Of a stretch of 7,501 bases of DNA, positions 1 through 6,826 are shown piece after piece (positions within the stretch are counted from its first letter, which is position 1; every line of letters starts with the position of its first letter). Source of the DNA: Planctomycetota bacterium (lineage in GTDB: Bacteria > Planctomycetota > Phycisphaerae > Phycisphaerales > UBA1924). The position numbers and the translations under genes are program-made. The DNA lies in the NCBI GenBank assembly GCA_023429345.1, contig JAEYVB010000239.1, positions 1 to 7,501 on the forward strand, given 5' to 3'. The notes beneath the pieces were generated by a model. That model had not been told where the DNA came from. It did no database searches and saw only the letters and a list, made by a program, of their open reading frames with translations.

Positions 1-2037
1 GCTCTCGCCAGCCTGTGCCAGGAGGCCAAGGAGGCGGCCCCGGAAGCGCTCCTCACGTACGTCAACTACCCGCCGACCGAGTACCTGGACCTGCCCTTCC
101 TCGACCTGGTCGCCTTCAACGTCTTCCTGGAGCGGCGAGATACCTTCGAGCGGTATATCGCCCGCCTGCAGAACATCGCCGGCGACCGTCCGCTGATCAT
201 GACCGAGATCGGCCTCGACAGCCTCCGCAACGGGGCGCAGGCTCAGGCCGACTCCGTCGCCTGGCAGGTCCGCAGTTCCTTCGAATGCGGCGCTGCCGGC
301 GCTATCGTTTTCTCTTGGACCGACGACTGGTTCCGCGGCGGAAGCCAGATCACCGACTGGGCCTTCGGTCTCACCGATCGCCACCGCGAGCCTAAACCGG
401 CCCTCGACGGCGTCCGGCGCGAGTTCGACGAGCTCCCCTGCCGCCAGAGCACGCTTCCCCGGGCCTCGGTGGTCATCTGCAGCTACAACGGCTCGCGCAC
501 CATCCGCCGCACCCTGGAGCACGTGTGCGCGCTCGACTACCCCGACTTCGAGGTCATCGTCGTGGACGACGGCTCCCGCGACGCGGTCCCCGACATCGCG
601 GCCGAGTTCCCCGTGCGGCTCATCCGGACCGAGAACCGCGGCCTCAGCTCGGCCCGCAACACGGGAGCCGAGGCCGCGACAGGGGAGATCGTCGCCTACA
701 TCGATGACGACGCCCACCCCGACCCGCACTGGCTCCAGTACCTCGCGCGAACCCTCCAGGACGGCCACGCCGGCGCGGGCGGCCCCAACCTGGCCATCCC
801 CAGCGACGGCTGGGTCGTCGGCTGCATCAACAGCGCCCCCGGCAACCCCACGCACGTGCTCCTCTCCGATACGATCGCCGAGCACGTTCCCGGGTGCAAC
901 ATGGCCTACTGGAAATGGGCGCTCGAGGCGGTCGGGGGGTTCGACACGCAGTTCCGCATCGCGGGCGATGATGTGGATCTCTGCTGGCGGCTCCAGGAGC
1001 GGGGCTGGACGCTCGGCTTCAGCTCCGCCGCCATGGTCTGGCACCACCGCCGCCAGACCGTCCGCGCCTTCTGGCGACAACAGCGCAACTACGGCCGCGC
1101 CGAGGCCGATCTCGAACGCAAGTGGCCGGAGAAATACAACGCCGTGGGCCACGCCACGTGGACCGGCCGCGTCTACGGCGGCGCCAACCCCGCGCTCCTC
1201 GTCCCCGAACGGCGCCGCATCTACCACGGCGTCTGGGGCGTCGCGCTCTTCCAGCACGTCTACCCCACCCGCCACAGCTTCATCTGGTCCCTGCCCCTTA
1301 TGCCGGAGTGGTACGCCGTCCTGGCCGCCCTGGGCCTTCTCTCCGCCGCCTCACTCGTCTGGACCCCGCTGCGGCTCTTCGTTCCCGCGTTCGCCCTGAT
1401 GTTCGCATTCGCCGCCGCGCAGGCACTCGTGCACGGGGCCAGGGCCCGGTTCCCGGTCCCGCCCGGCACCGCCGCCGGCGCTGTCCGGATGCGACTCCTG
1501 GTCGCCTTTCTGTACATGATGCAGCCCGTTGCCCGCCTCACCGGTAGGTTGCACAACGGCCTTACGCCCCTCCGCCTCCGCGGCATGGAAGGGTTCGCCT
1601 TCCCCTTCTCCCGACGGCTCGAATCGTGGTGCAAGCACTGGCACGACCCCGCCGCACGCCTCGCCTCCCTCGAGGGAGCGCTCAAGGACCGCGGCGCGGT
1701 CGTCCTCCGCGGCCACGAGTTCGCCCGCTGGGATCTCGAGCTCCGTGCCGGCCTTTTCGGACGCGTCCGCATCAGCCAGTTCACCGCCGACCTCGCCCAC
1801 AGCGCCCAGTACGTGCAGGTCCGCGCCAACCCCCGCATCGCGTCCCTCGGCAGCGCCATCTTCCTGGTCTCGGTCCTCATCTGCGCCGCGGCCGTCACCC
1901 AGGAGATGTTCCTCCTTGCCGCCATAAGCTGGCTCATCGCGGCCGCCGTTGTGGCGCTCTGCCTGCGGGAGCTGTCCGCCGCCATGGCGGCCGTCGAGCG
2001 CACCGCCGCCCAACTGCTGAAGGATGCCCCTCCATGA
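1..2037 (+). CDS. Glycoside hydrolase (clan GH-A-like) / GT2 glycosyltransferase fusion, membrane-anchored; 5' end outside window
   Basis: The frame is open from base 1, so this is the last 678 residues of a longer protein; the in-frame ATG at 199 lies inside the hydrolase-like part and is not the start. Numbering is from base 1. Residues 1-140 resemble the end of a TIM-barrel hydrolase: TEIGLDS with Glu69 in the usual nucleophile place, then FSWTDDW with Trp106, then EPKPAL. The proton donor would lie upstream. After a linker of about 20 residues comes a GT2 domain (about 154-390): VVICSYNG (157-164), VVDDGS with Asp189/190, a DDD metal/nucleotide-sugar motif (235-237), NMAYWKWALEAVGGFD, GDDVDLCWRL with Asp323/324 as likely base, then WRQQRNY (358-364). 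Hydrophobic segments lie near 437-456, 459-480, perhaps 495-512, and 615-655. It probably adds sugars to a nascent glycan or glycolipid at the inner membrane. The acceptor is unknown, and I cannot say whether the hydrolase domain is active. Confidence 0.88.
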   Translation, partial: ALASLCQEAKEAAPEALLTYVNYPPTEYLDLPFLDLVAFNVFLERRDTFERYIARLQNIAGDRPLIMTEIGLDSLRNGAQAQADSVAWQVRSSFECGAAGAIVFSWTDDWFRGGSQITDWAFGLTDRHREPKPALDGVRREFDELPCRQSTLPRASVVICSYNGSRTIRRTLEHVCALDYPDFEVIVVDDGSRDAVPDIAAEFPVRLIRTENRGLSSARNTGAEAATGEIVAYIDDDAHPDPHWLQYLARTLQDGHAGAGGPNLAIPSDGWVVGCINSAPGNPTHVLLSDTIAEHVPGCNMAYWKWALEAVGGFDTQFRIAGDDVDLCWRLQERGWTLGFSSAAMVWHHRRQTVRAFWRQQRNYGRAEADLERKWPEKYNAVGHATWTGRVYGGANPALLVPERRRIYHGVWGVALFQHVYPTRHSFIWSLPLMPEWYAVLAALGLLSAASLVWTPLRLFVPAFALMFAFAAAQALVHGARARFPVPPGTAAGAVRMRLLVAFLYMMQPVARLTGRLHNGLTPLRLRGMEGFAFPFSRRLESWCKHWHDPAARLASLEGALKDRGAVVLRGHEFARWDLELRAGLFGRVRISQFTADLAHSAQYVQVRANPRIASLGSAIFLVSVLICAAAVTQEMFLLAAISWLIAAAVVALCLRELSAAMAAVERTAAQLLKDAPP
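2019..2024 (+). promoter_or_regulatory. Shine-Dalgarno for the first ABC exporter
   Basis: GAAGGA ends 9 bases before the ATG at 2034. It supports that start over the open frame that continues upstream through the glycosyltransferase gene. It lies within the last codons of the upstream gene. Confidence 0.65.
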
Positions 2038-3860
2038 CCGCCGCCCGGTACGGCCGGTGGCGATCCCTCCTGACGCTTCTCCGCCCCTCCTGGCGCGGTT
2101 ACGTGATAATCTGGCTCCTCACCCTGCTCAGCAGCGCGGTGGCCCTGCTCCAGCCCTGGCCCATCCAGATCCTCGTCGATCATGTCCTTGCCGGTCATCC
2201 CACGCCGGCGTGGCTCGCTTCCCTCCGGGCACAGCTCCCCGCCGCCGCCGATCCTGTTGGCGCAGCCGCGTGGATCGCGTTCGGCAGCCTGATCGTGTTC
2301 GCGCTCGATGCCGTGATCGATGTGGCGCTGACGATCTCCTGGCTCCGCGTTGCCCAGCGGAGCGTGTACCGCCTCGCGACCCGCCTCTTCGCACGCCTGC
2401 AGCGACGGTCCATAGCCTTCCACGCGGTGACCCCCGTCGGCGACTCCATCGCCCGGATCACCGGCGACAGCTGGTGCATCTACAACGCCGCGACCGCCCT
2501 CCTCTTCGCCCCCCTCCACGCGCTCGCCGTGGGCGGCGCCATGCTCTTCATCCTCTGGAGGCTCAACGCCACCCTCGCCCTGATCGCGCTGGCCGCCGCC
2601 CCCGTGCTGGCCGTCAGCACGCTGATCCTCGGGCGCCGCGCCGAATCAGCCCGCGGCATCGAGCGCGCGGTGGAGGTGCAGATCGAGTCCCACGTCCAGC
2701 AGACGCTCTCCGGCATGCGGGTCGTGCAGACCTACGCCCAGGAGGACCGCGAACAGGAGCGGTTCCACTCACTCGCCGGCCAATCCGTGCGTGCGCACCG
2801 CAGGAGTGCGCTGATCGCCGGCTTCTCCTCCGGGTCCGCGGGCATCGTCACGACGGTGACCACCGGAACGGTCCTCGGCCTGGGCGCCCGCGAGGTCCTC
2901 CGCGGGAGCCTGACGACCGGCCAGTTGCTGGTCTTCCTCGCCTACCTCGCAACCCTGAACGCCCAGCTGCTCAACCTCGCCTCCGCCTACATCGCCGCCC
3001 GTGGCCTCACCCCCAGCATCGACCGCACCCTCGCCGTGCTGCACGCCCCCGAGGATGTTCCCGAACCTCGGGCGCCGGTGCCTCTGCACATCCCGGCCGC
3101 GGGACCCGCCATCTCCCTGGATCGTGTCTCCTTTGCCTACGACGGCCGGCGCCCCGTGCTGCAGGATCTCACTCTGGTGATCCCCGCGGGCTCCACGCTG
3201 GCGATCGTCGGCGAGAGCGGAGCCGGGAAAAGCACGCTCGCGGCGCTCATCCCGCGCCTCGCCGACCCGACCAGCGGGCGCATCCTCATCGCCGGCACCG
3301 ATACACGCCTGGTCTCCCTGGACGACCTCCGCTCCCGCATAGCCCTGGTGCTGCAGGAGCCGATGCTGTCGGCGGACACGCTCGCCTCCAACATCCACAT
3401 CGGCCGCCCGGACGCGACCAGAGAAGAAGTAGAACAGGCCGCCGCCCGCGCCGGACTCGCCCCGGTGATCGCGAACCTGCCGCTCGGCCTGGATACCCCG
3501 CTGGGCCAGGCCGGCGTCACCCTTTCCGGCGGCGAGCGGCAACGCATCGCCATCGCCCGCGCGCTGCTGCGCAACGCGCCCATACTTATCCTCGACGAGC
3601 CCACCAGCGCCCTGGATGCCATCACCGAGGAGCAGCTCCTGCACACGCTGCGGGCGGTGCGCCGCGACAGCACGACCATCATCATCGCTCACCGCCTCTC
3701 CACCATCCGTCACGCAGATCGGATCCTCGTCCTGGACCGCGGCCGGATCGCCGCGCAGGGCGCCCACGACGAACTCCTGCAGCGCGGCGGCCTCTACGCC
3801 CGCCTCTGGAACTCGCAGACCCGCCCCCGCGCGGCCGCGCACGCGGAGGCCCTCGCGTGA
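2034..3860 (+). CDS. ABC exporter half-transporter (MsbA-type permease + ATPase), first of a pair
   Basis: 608 residues, normal length for a type IV ABC half-transporter. Residues 1-330 are the membrane domain, with six hydrophobic segments near 23-40, 79-103, 153-175, 177-198, 258-284 and 297-320, plus FHAVTPVGDS (129-138) and TGD (143-145) typical of this fold. The nucleotide-binding domain has A-loop Tyr369, Walker A GESGAGKST (393-401, Lys399), Q-loop Gln441, signature LSGGERQ (497-503), Walker B ILDEP (Asp521, Glu522), SALD and switch His553, all consensus. It should use ATP to move a lipid-linked or hydrophobic cargo across the inner membrane; beside glycosyltransferases and acyltransferases, a glycolipid or glycan intermediate is the likely cargo. 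The ATG overlaps the previous stop (ATGA), so translation is probably coupled. It may dimerise with itself or with the next gene's product. A peptide or drug cargo cannot be excluded. Confidence 0.93.
   Translation: MTAARYGRWRSLLTLLRPSWRGYVIIWLLTLLSSAVALLQPWPIQILVDHVLAGHPTPAWLASLRAQLPAAADPVGAAAWIAFGSLIVFALDAVIDVALTISWLRVAQRSVYRLATRLFARLQRRSIAFHAVTPVGDSIARITGDSWCIYNAATALLFAPLHALAVGGAMLFILWRLNATLALIALAAAPVLAVSTLILGRRAESARGIERAVEVQIESHVQQTLSGMRVVQTYAQEDREQERFHSLAGQSVRAHRRSALIAGFSSGSAGIVTTVTTGTVLGLGAREVLRGSLTTGQLLVFLAYLATLNAQLLNLASAYIAARGLTPSIDRTLAVLHAPEDVPEPRAPVPLHIPAAGPAISLDRVSFAYDGRRPVLQDLTLVIPAGSTLAIVGESGAGKSTLAALIPRLADPTSGRILIAGTDTRLVSLDDLRSRIALVLQEPMLSADTLASNIHIGRPDATREEVEQAAARAGLAPVIANLPLGLDTPLGQAGVTLSGGERQRIAIARALLRNAPILILDEPTSALDAITEEQLLHTLRAVRRDSTTIIIAHRLSTIRHADRILVLDRGRIAAQGAHDELLQRGGLYARLWNSQTRPRAAAHAEALA
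2926..2950 (+). repeat. 25-base identity shared with 4749-4773 (first copy)
   Basis: This stretch encodes part of LLVFLAYLA in the sixth membrane segment of the first ABC protein. It is base-for-base identical, in the same codon phase, to 4749-4773 in the second ABC gene. It marks the two genes as paralogues and is not a mobile repeat. Confidence 0.8.
3588..3613 (+). repeat. 26-base identity shared with 5411-5436 (first copy)
   Basis: Covers Walker B and the D-loop (ILDEPTSAL) of the first ABC gene and is identical in phase to 5411-5436. The identity follows a functional motif, as expected from selection on an older duplication. Confidence 0.8.
3845..3849 (+). promoter_or_regulatory. Shine-Dalgarno deciding a GTG start
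   Basis: GGAGG ends 7 bases before GTG at 3857. It supports the GTG start of the second ABC gene. The first in-frame ATG downstream is Met44, inside PWPM, and would remove the first membrane helix. Confidence 0.75.
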
Positions 3861-5671
3861 ACGAACCGCGTTCGGATCTCCTGAGGTGGGCGCTCCGGCA
3901 GGCAAGGCGCCACGCCCGCCCGCTCGCGGTTCTGCTCATCCTCCTCATCATCCAGGCCGGCCTTCAGGCCCTCACCCCGTGGCCCATGAAGGTCCTGGTC
4001 GACCATGTGCTCGACCGGCAACCTCCGCCCCCGTGGCTCGACGCCGCCCTCCGCTCGATCCCCGCGATCTCGACCCCGGGATCGCTGATCGTGTGCATCG
4101 TGCTCGTCACGATACTCCTCTTCGCTCTCAGCGCGGGCATCGGGATCGTCCAGGGAACGCTCAGCGCCTCGCTCGCCCAGCGGATGATCTACTCCGTCGC
4201 CGCCGAGGTCTTCGCCAAGCTCCAGCGACTGTCGTTGTTCTTCCACGCGCACCGCTCCGTCGGAGATTCCCTCCGGCGCGTGACCGGTGACTGCGCCGCG
4301 ATCGCGACCATCGTCCAGGGCGCTGCCCTCCCGGCCCTGAGCGCCGTGGTCACCATCGTCGTCATGTTCGCGATCATGCTGCGGATGAACCTGGCGCTGA
4401 CCCTTGTCGCGGCCGGCGCGGTGCCCCTGCTTGTCTTTATCGTCCGCACGCTGACACCGCCGGTCCTCCGCGAGGGCGAGAAATACGCCCAGGCCGAGGC
4501 CGAGGTCTGGGACATCGCCGAGCGCGCCCTCACCCGCATCCCCGTGCTCCAGGCCTTCCGCCAGGAGTCGCTCGTCGATACCGACGTGCGCCGCTGCTAC
4601 GACGGCATCTACGCCCGCGCCCTCGATCTCACCCACGCCCAGTTCCGACTCAAGATATTCAGCGGAGTCGTGACCGCCGGCGGCACGGCCGTCATCCTCC
4701 TCGTCGGTGCGCTCGAAGTGCAGGCCGGCCGTCTCTCCATCGGCGGGCTGCTGGTCTTCCTCGCCTACCTCGCGGCCCTGTACGCCCCTCTGGACGGGCT
4801 GGTCCACGCCCTGAGCTCGGCCACCCAGGCCGCGGGGGGCGCCCGGCGCGTTCTGGCGCTTCTGGCCGAAGAGGAAGAGGTCGCGGATGCGCCGGGGGCG
4901 CGACGCCTGACCCCAGAGGGCCCTCCCGCGATCGAGTTCCGGAACGTCTCCTTCCGCTACGGCGGAGCGGACGTCCCGGCGCTCCACGACCTCTCGCTCC
5001 ACATCCCCGGCGGCCGCACCGTCGCCCTGGTCGGCCCCAGCGGCGCCGGAAAGTCCACGCTCGCCGCGCTCCTGTTCCGTTCCGCCGATCCGCAGCAGGG
5101 CGAGGTCCGCATCGCCGACGCCGATATACGGACCCTCACGCTGAACTCGATCCGCGAGCACGTCTCCATCCTTCTCCAGGACACCTACCTGTTCCCCGTC
5201 TCCATACACGAGAACATCGCGTACGCGCGCCGCGATGCATCCCCCGCGCAGGTCGAGGCCGCCGCCCGCGCGGCCGGCGCTCACGGGTTCATCTCCGCGC
5301 TGCCCCACGGCTACCAGACCATCGTCGGCCAGCGCGGTTCGACCCTCTCCGGCGGCGAGCGCCAGCGCATCGCCATCGCCCGCGCCCTGCTCAAGGATGC
5401 CCCCATCCTGATCCTCGACGAGCCCACCAGCGCCCTCGACGCCGAGACCGAGGCCGGACTGGTCGCCAGCCTGGACCACCTCCGCCGCAACCGCACCACC
5501 ATCATCATCGCCCACCGCCTCTCCACGCTCCGCTCGGCCGAAACGATCGTCGTGCTCGACCGGGGGCGCATCGTCGAGACGGGCACGCACGACCAGCTCC
5601 TCGCCCGGCGCGGGCTCTACGCCCGTCTTTATGCGCTCCAGTTCGGCGCACGCCCGGAGTCCCCGAAATGA
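3857..5671 (+). CDS. ABC exporter half-transporter (MsbA-type permease + ATPase), second of a pair
   Basis: 604 residues from a GTG start that overlaps the upstream stop (GTGA). Six hydrophobic segments lie near 23-40, 77-99, 155-175, 178-197, 268-287 and 297-318. The ATPase part has A-loop Tyr368, Walker A GPSGAGKST (393-401, Lys399), Q-loop Gln441 (LLQDTYLF), signature LSGGERQ (497-503), Asp521/Glu522 in Walker B and switch His553. These positions match the upstream protein, and the membrane domains also line up: PWP at 41-43, FH at 129-130, VGDS at 135-138, TGD at 143-145, LLVFLAYLA at 298-306. The two genes are therefore tandem paralogues. Both keep the catalytic glutamate, so neither site is degenerate as in many heterodimeric exporters. 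It probably acts with, or in parallel to, its neighbour in exporting the glycan or glycolipid made by this operon. The stop overlaps the next ATG by four bases. Confidence 0.93.
   Translation: MNEPRSDLLRWALRQARRHARPLAVLLILLIIQAGLQALTPWPMKVLVDHVLDRQPPPPWLDAALRSIPAISTPGSLIVCIVLVTILLFALSAGIGIVQGTLSASLAQRMIYSVAAEVFAKLQRLSLFFHAHRSVGDSLRRVTGDCAAIATIVQGAALPALSAVVTIVVMFAIMLRMNLALTLVAAGAVPLLVFIVRTLTPPVLREGEKYAQAEAEVWDIAERALTRIPVLQAFRQESLVDTDVRRCYDGIYARALDLTHAQFRLKIFSGVVTAGGTAVILLVGALEVQAGRLSIGGLLVFLAYLAALYAPLDGLVHALSSATQAAGGARRVLALLAEEEEVADAPGARRLTPEGPPAIEFRNVSFRYGGADVPALHDLSLHIPGGRTVALVGPSGAGKSTLAALLFRSADPQQGEVRIADADIRTLTLNSIREHVSILLQDTYLFPVSIHENIAYARRDASPAQVEAAARAAGAHGFISALPHGYQTIVGQRGSTLSGGERQRIAIARALLKDAPILILDEPTSALDAETEAGLVASLDHLRRNRTTIIIAHRLSTLRSAETIVVLDRGRIVETGTHDQLLARRGLYARLYALQFGARPESPK
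4749..4773 (+). repeat. 25-base identity shared with 2926-2950 (second copy)
   Basis: Matching partner in the second ABC gene. The copies are 1,823 bases apart in direct orientation, so they are also a possible substrate for recombination that would merge the two genes into one. Confidence 0.8.
5411..5436 (+). repeat. 26-base identity shared with 3588-3613 (second copy)
   Basis: Partner of the first copy in the second ABC gene, again 1,823 bases downstream. The equal spacing of both repeat pairs shows that there is no net insertion or deletion between these points. Confidence 0.8.
5656..5659 (+). promoter_or_regulatory. Shine-Dalgarno for the first LbH acyltransferase
   Basis: GGAG ends 8 bases before the ATG at 5668, inside the last codons of the second ABC gene. 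It supports the only plausible start of the downstream gene. Confidence 0.55.
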
Positions 5672-6234
5672 CCGCCCACGAAGAACCCGGCCGCTGGTCC
5701 GACGGCGTTCTCCCGCCCAACGTCCGCCTCGGGAACAACTCCATCATCACCGGCCCCACGGCCCTGAAGCGCATCCGAAGCCGGCGCGACGACGCCGTGA
5801 TCATCGGCGACCACTGCACCCTCGACAACCCCCAGCTCTCGCTCGGCGAGCAGGCCCGCCTCATCATCGGCGACTACTCCATAATCAGCGGCGCGGTCCT
5901 GATGGCCGAGCAGGAGATCCGCATCGGCCGCTACGTTGCGATCGGCTGGAACGCCGCCATCGCCGATTCGGACTTCCACCCCATCGACCCCGCCCTCCGG
6001 CAGCAGGATGTCATCGCCTGCTCGATGCTGGGCAAGGGCCTCCAGCGCCCGCCCGTCCAGCACCGGCCCGTGGTCATCGAAGACGACGTGTGGATCGGCC
6101 CCTGCGCGACCATCCTCAAGGGCGTCCGTGTCGGCGTCGGGGCCATCCTCGAGCCAGGCGCCCTGGTCACCCGCGATGTCCCGCCGCGCCGGCGTGTCGC
6201 CGGCAACCCCGCCCGCGTCGTGGGGGAGGTCTGA
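5668..6234 (+). CDS. Left-handed beta-helix (hexapeptide repeat) O-acyltransferase, catalytic His present
   Basis: 188 residues. Imperfect hexapeptide turns run from about 44 to 102 (VIIGDHCTLD, LIIGDYSIISGAVL, IRIGRYVAIGWNAAIADS), followed by a loop with DFHPIDP carrying His104. A second set of turns starts at VWIG with Trp142, continues through CATILKGVRVG, and ends in the family closing motif RRVAGNPARVV. This is the layout of the LacA/Maa/WbbJ type of acetyl-CoA-dependent sugar O-acetyltransferases, where a loop histidine deprotonates the acceptor hydroxyl; such proteins work as trimers. Here it probably acetylates, or otherwise acylates, a sugar on the glycan built by the neighbouring glycosyltransferases. 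The loop of about 37 residues between His104 and Trp142 may set acceptor choice. The ATG overlaps the stop of the ABC gene, so translation is probably coupled. Acyl donor and acceptor are inferred, not shown. Confidence 0.88.
   Translation: MTAHEEPGRWSDGVLPPNVRLGNNSIITGPTALKRIRSRRDDAVIIGDHCTLDNPQLSLGEQARLIIGDYSIISGAVLMAEQEIRIGRYVAIGWNAAIADSDFHPIDPALRQQDVIACSMLGKGLQRPPVQHRPVVIEDDVWIGPCATILKGVRVGVGAILEPGALVTRDVPPRRRVAGNPARVVGEV
6222..6230 (+). promoter_or_regulatory. Strong Shine-Dalgarno for the second LbH gene
   Basis: GGGGGAGGT ends 5 bases before the ATG at 6236 and overlaps the last codons of the upstream gene. It is the best match to the anti-Shine-Dalgarno in the window and sits at the only junction without an overlap (one base, 6235). 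Confidence 0.75.
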
Positions 6235-6235
6235 G

Positions 6236-6826
6236 ATGCCCCGGCACATCCCCGGGGACTGGCACCCCGGCACCATCCCCGACAACGTGCGCATCCATGA
6301 AACCGCCTTTGTCGAGACGTCGGCCATCTTCGCCCCCTTCCGCAGCGAGCTCCCGCTCGCCGTCGATATCGCCGAGGGCGCCGCGATCTACACCGGCTCA
6401 TCCCTCGACCTGGGGCCGCGCGCCCGCCTCACCGTGGGCCGCTGCTCCATCCTCAGCGGATGCCTGATCACCGCCGATGAGCTCGTGTCCGTCGGCGACT
6501 ACGCCATGATCGGCTGGCTGGTGAGCATCGCCGACACCGCGACCCTTCCCCGCGATCCCGGCCAGCGCCGCGGCGTTCTCGAAGCGACCGCCCGCGACCC
6601 CCGCCGCCGTATCCCGCGCTCCGGCCCCACCGCCCCCGTCCGGATCGGCAGCAACACCTGGATCGGGTTCGAGTGTTGCATCGCCCCGGGCGTCACCATC
6701 GGCGACGGCTCCATCGTCGGCGCCCGCTCCGTCGTTCTCCACAGCATCCCGCCCTACTCGATCGCCGCCGGCAATCCCGCCAGCATCGTGCGACGTATCC
6801 CCCCCCAGGAACACCCGCATGCCTGA
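6236..6826 (+). CDS. Left-handed beta-helix (hexapeptide repeat) acyltransferase-like protein lacking the catalytic His
   Basis: 196 residues. It shares the overall plan of the upstream protein: a GDWHPGTIPDNVRI start, hexapeptide turns about 43-102 (LTVGRCSILSGCLI, VSVGDYAMIGWLVSIAD), a loop of the same length, then TWIG with Trp142, CCIAPGVTIGDGSIVGARSVV and the closing YSIAAGNPASIVRRI. Where the neighbour has ADSDFHPIDP with His104, this one reads ADTATLPRDP with Leu104, and no histidine is nearby. It could be a structural or regulatory partner, a member of mixed trimers with the upstream protein, or an enzyme with a different base. The first turns are also less regular. The LbH fold is clear; acyltransferase activity is doubtful. 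Codon use matches the neighbours, so it does not look like a decaying gene. Its last eight bases overlap the next gene, and a C8 run lies just before the end. Confidence 0.82.
   Translation: MPRHIPGDWHPGTIPDNVRIHETAFVETSAIFAPFRSELPLAVDIAEGAAIYTGSSLDLGPRARLTVGRCSILSGCLITADELVSVGDYAMIGWLVSIADTATLPRDPGQRRGVLEATARDPRRRIPRSGPTAPVRIGSNTWIGFECCIAPGVTIGDGSIVGARSVVLHSIPPYSIAAGNPASIVRRIPPQEHPHA
6799..6806 (+). repeat. C8 homopolymer tract, possible slippage or +1 frameshift site
   Basis: Eight consecutive C bases lie in the last codons of the second LbH gene (reading ATC CCC CCC CAG) just before the AGGA of the next gene. Loss of one C, or a +1 ribosomal shift here, moves reading into the frame of the next gene, and no stop intervenes before its ATG. 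Whether it is ever used is unknown; a chance run in C-rich DNA is possible. Confidence 0.5.
6807..6810 (+). promoter_or_regulatory. Shine-Dalgarno for the GT-B-like gene
   Basis: AGGA ends 8 bases before the ATG at 6819, directly after the C8 run and inside the upstream gene. It is weaker than the site at 6222, but the spacing is right. Confidence 0.5.

Noticed and set aside
199..201. ATG at 199 as the start of the glycosyltransferase gene
   Set aside because: Hydrolase-like sequence in the same frame continues upstream to base 1 without a stop, and this ATG would cut the barrel just before the nucleophile strand.
1626..2033. Upstream extension of the first ABC gene into the glycosyltransferase gene
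   Set aside because: The extension reads as Arg/Pro-rich out-of-frame sequence. The ATG at 2034 has a good Shine-Dalgarno and gives the normal family length.
1260..2519. Open frame of 419 codons on the minus strand across the first gene junction
   Set aside because: It spans the end of one real gene and the start of another, has low-complexity composition and no recognisable motifs.
2024..3856. Upstream extension of the second ABC gene through the whole first ABC gene
   Set aside because: The translation there is Arg/Pro/His-rich frame shadow. Real homology starts at the GTG at 3857, directly after GGAGG.
3794..5590. Long open frame (598 codons) on the minus strand opposite the second ABC gene
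   Set aside because: It mirrors a gene with complete ABC motifs. Its translation is low-complexity, rich in Gly, Asp, Glu, Arg and Ala with no recognisable domain, as expected opposite C-ending codons in high-GC DNA.
2034..5671. Heterodimeric exporter with one degenerate ATP site
   Set aside because: Both proteins keep the Walker B glutamate, the LSGGERQ signature and the switch histidine, so no degenerate site is visible.
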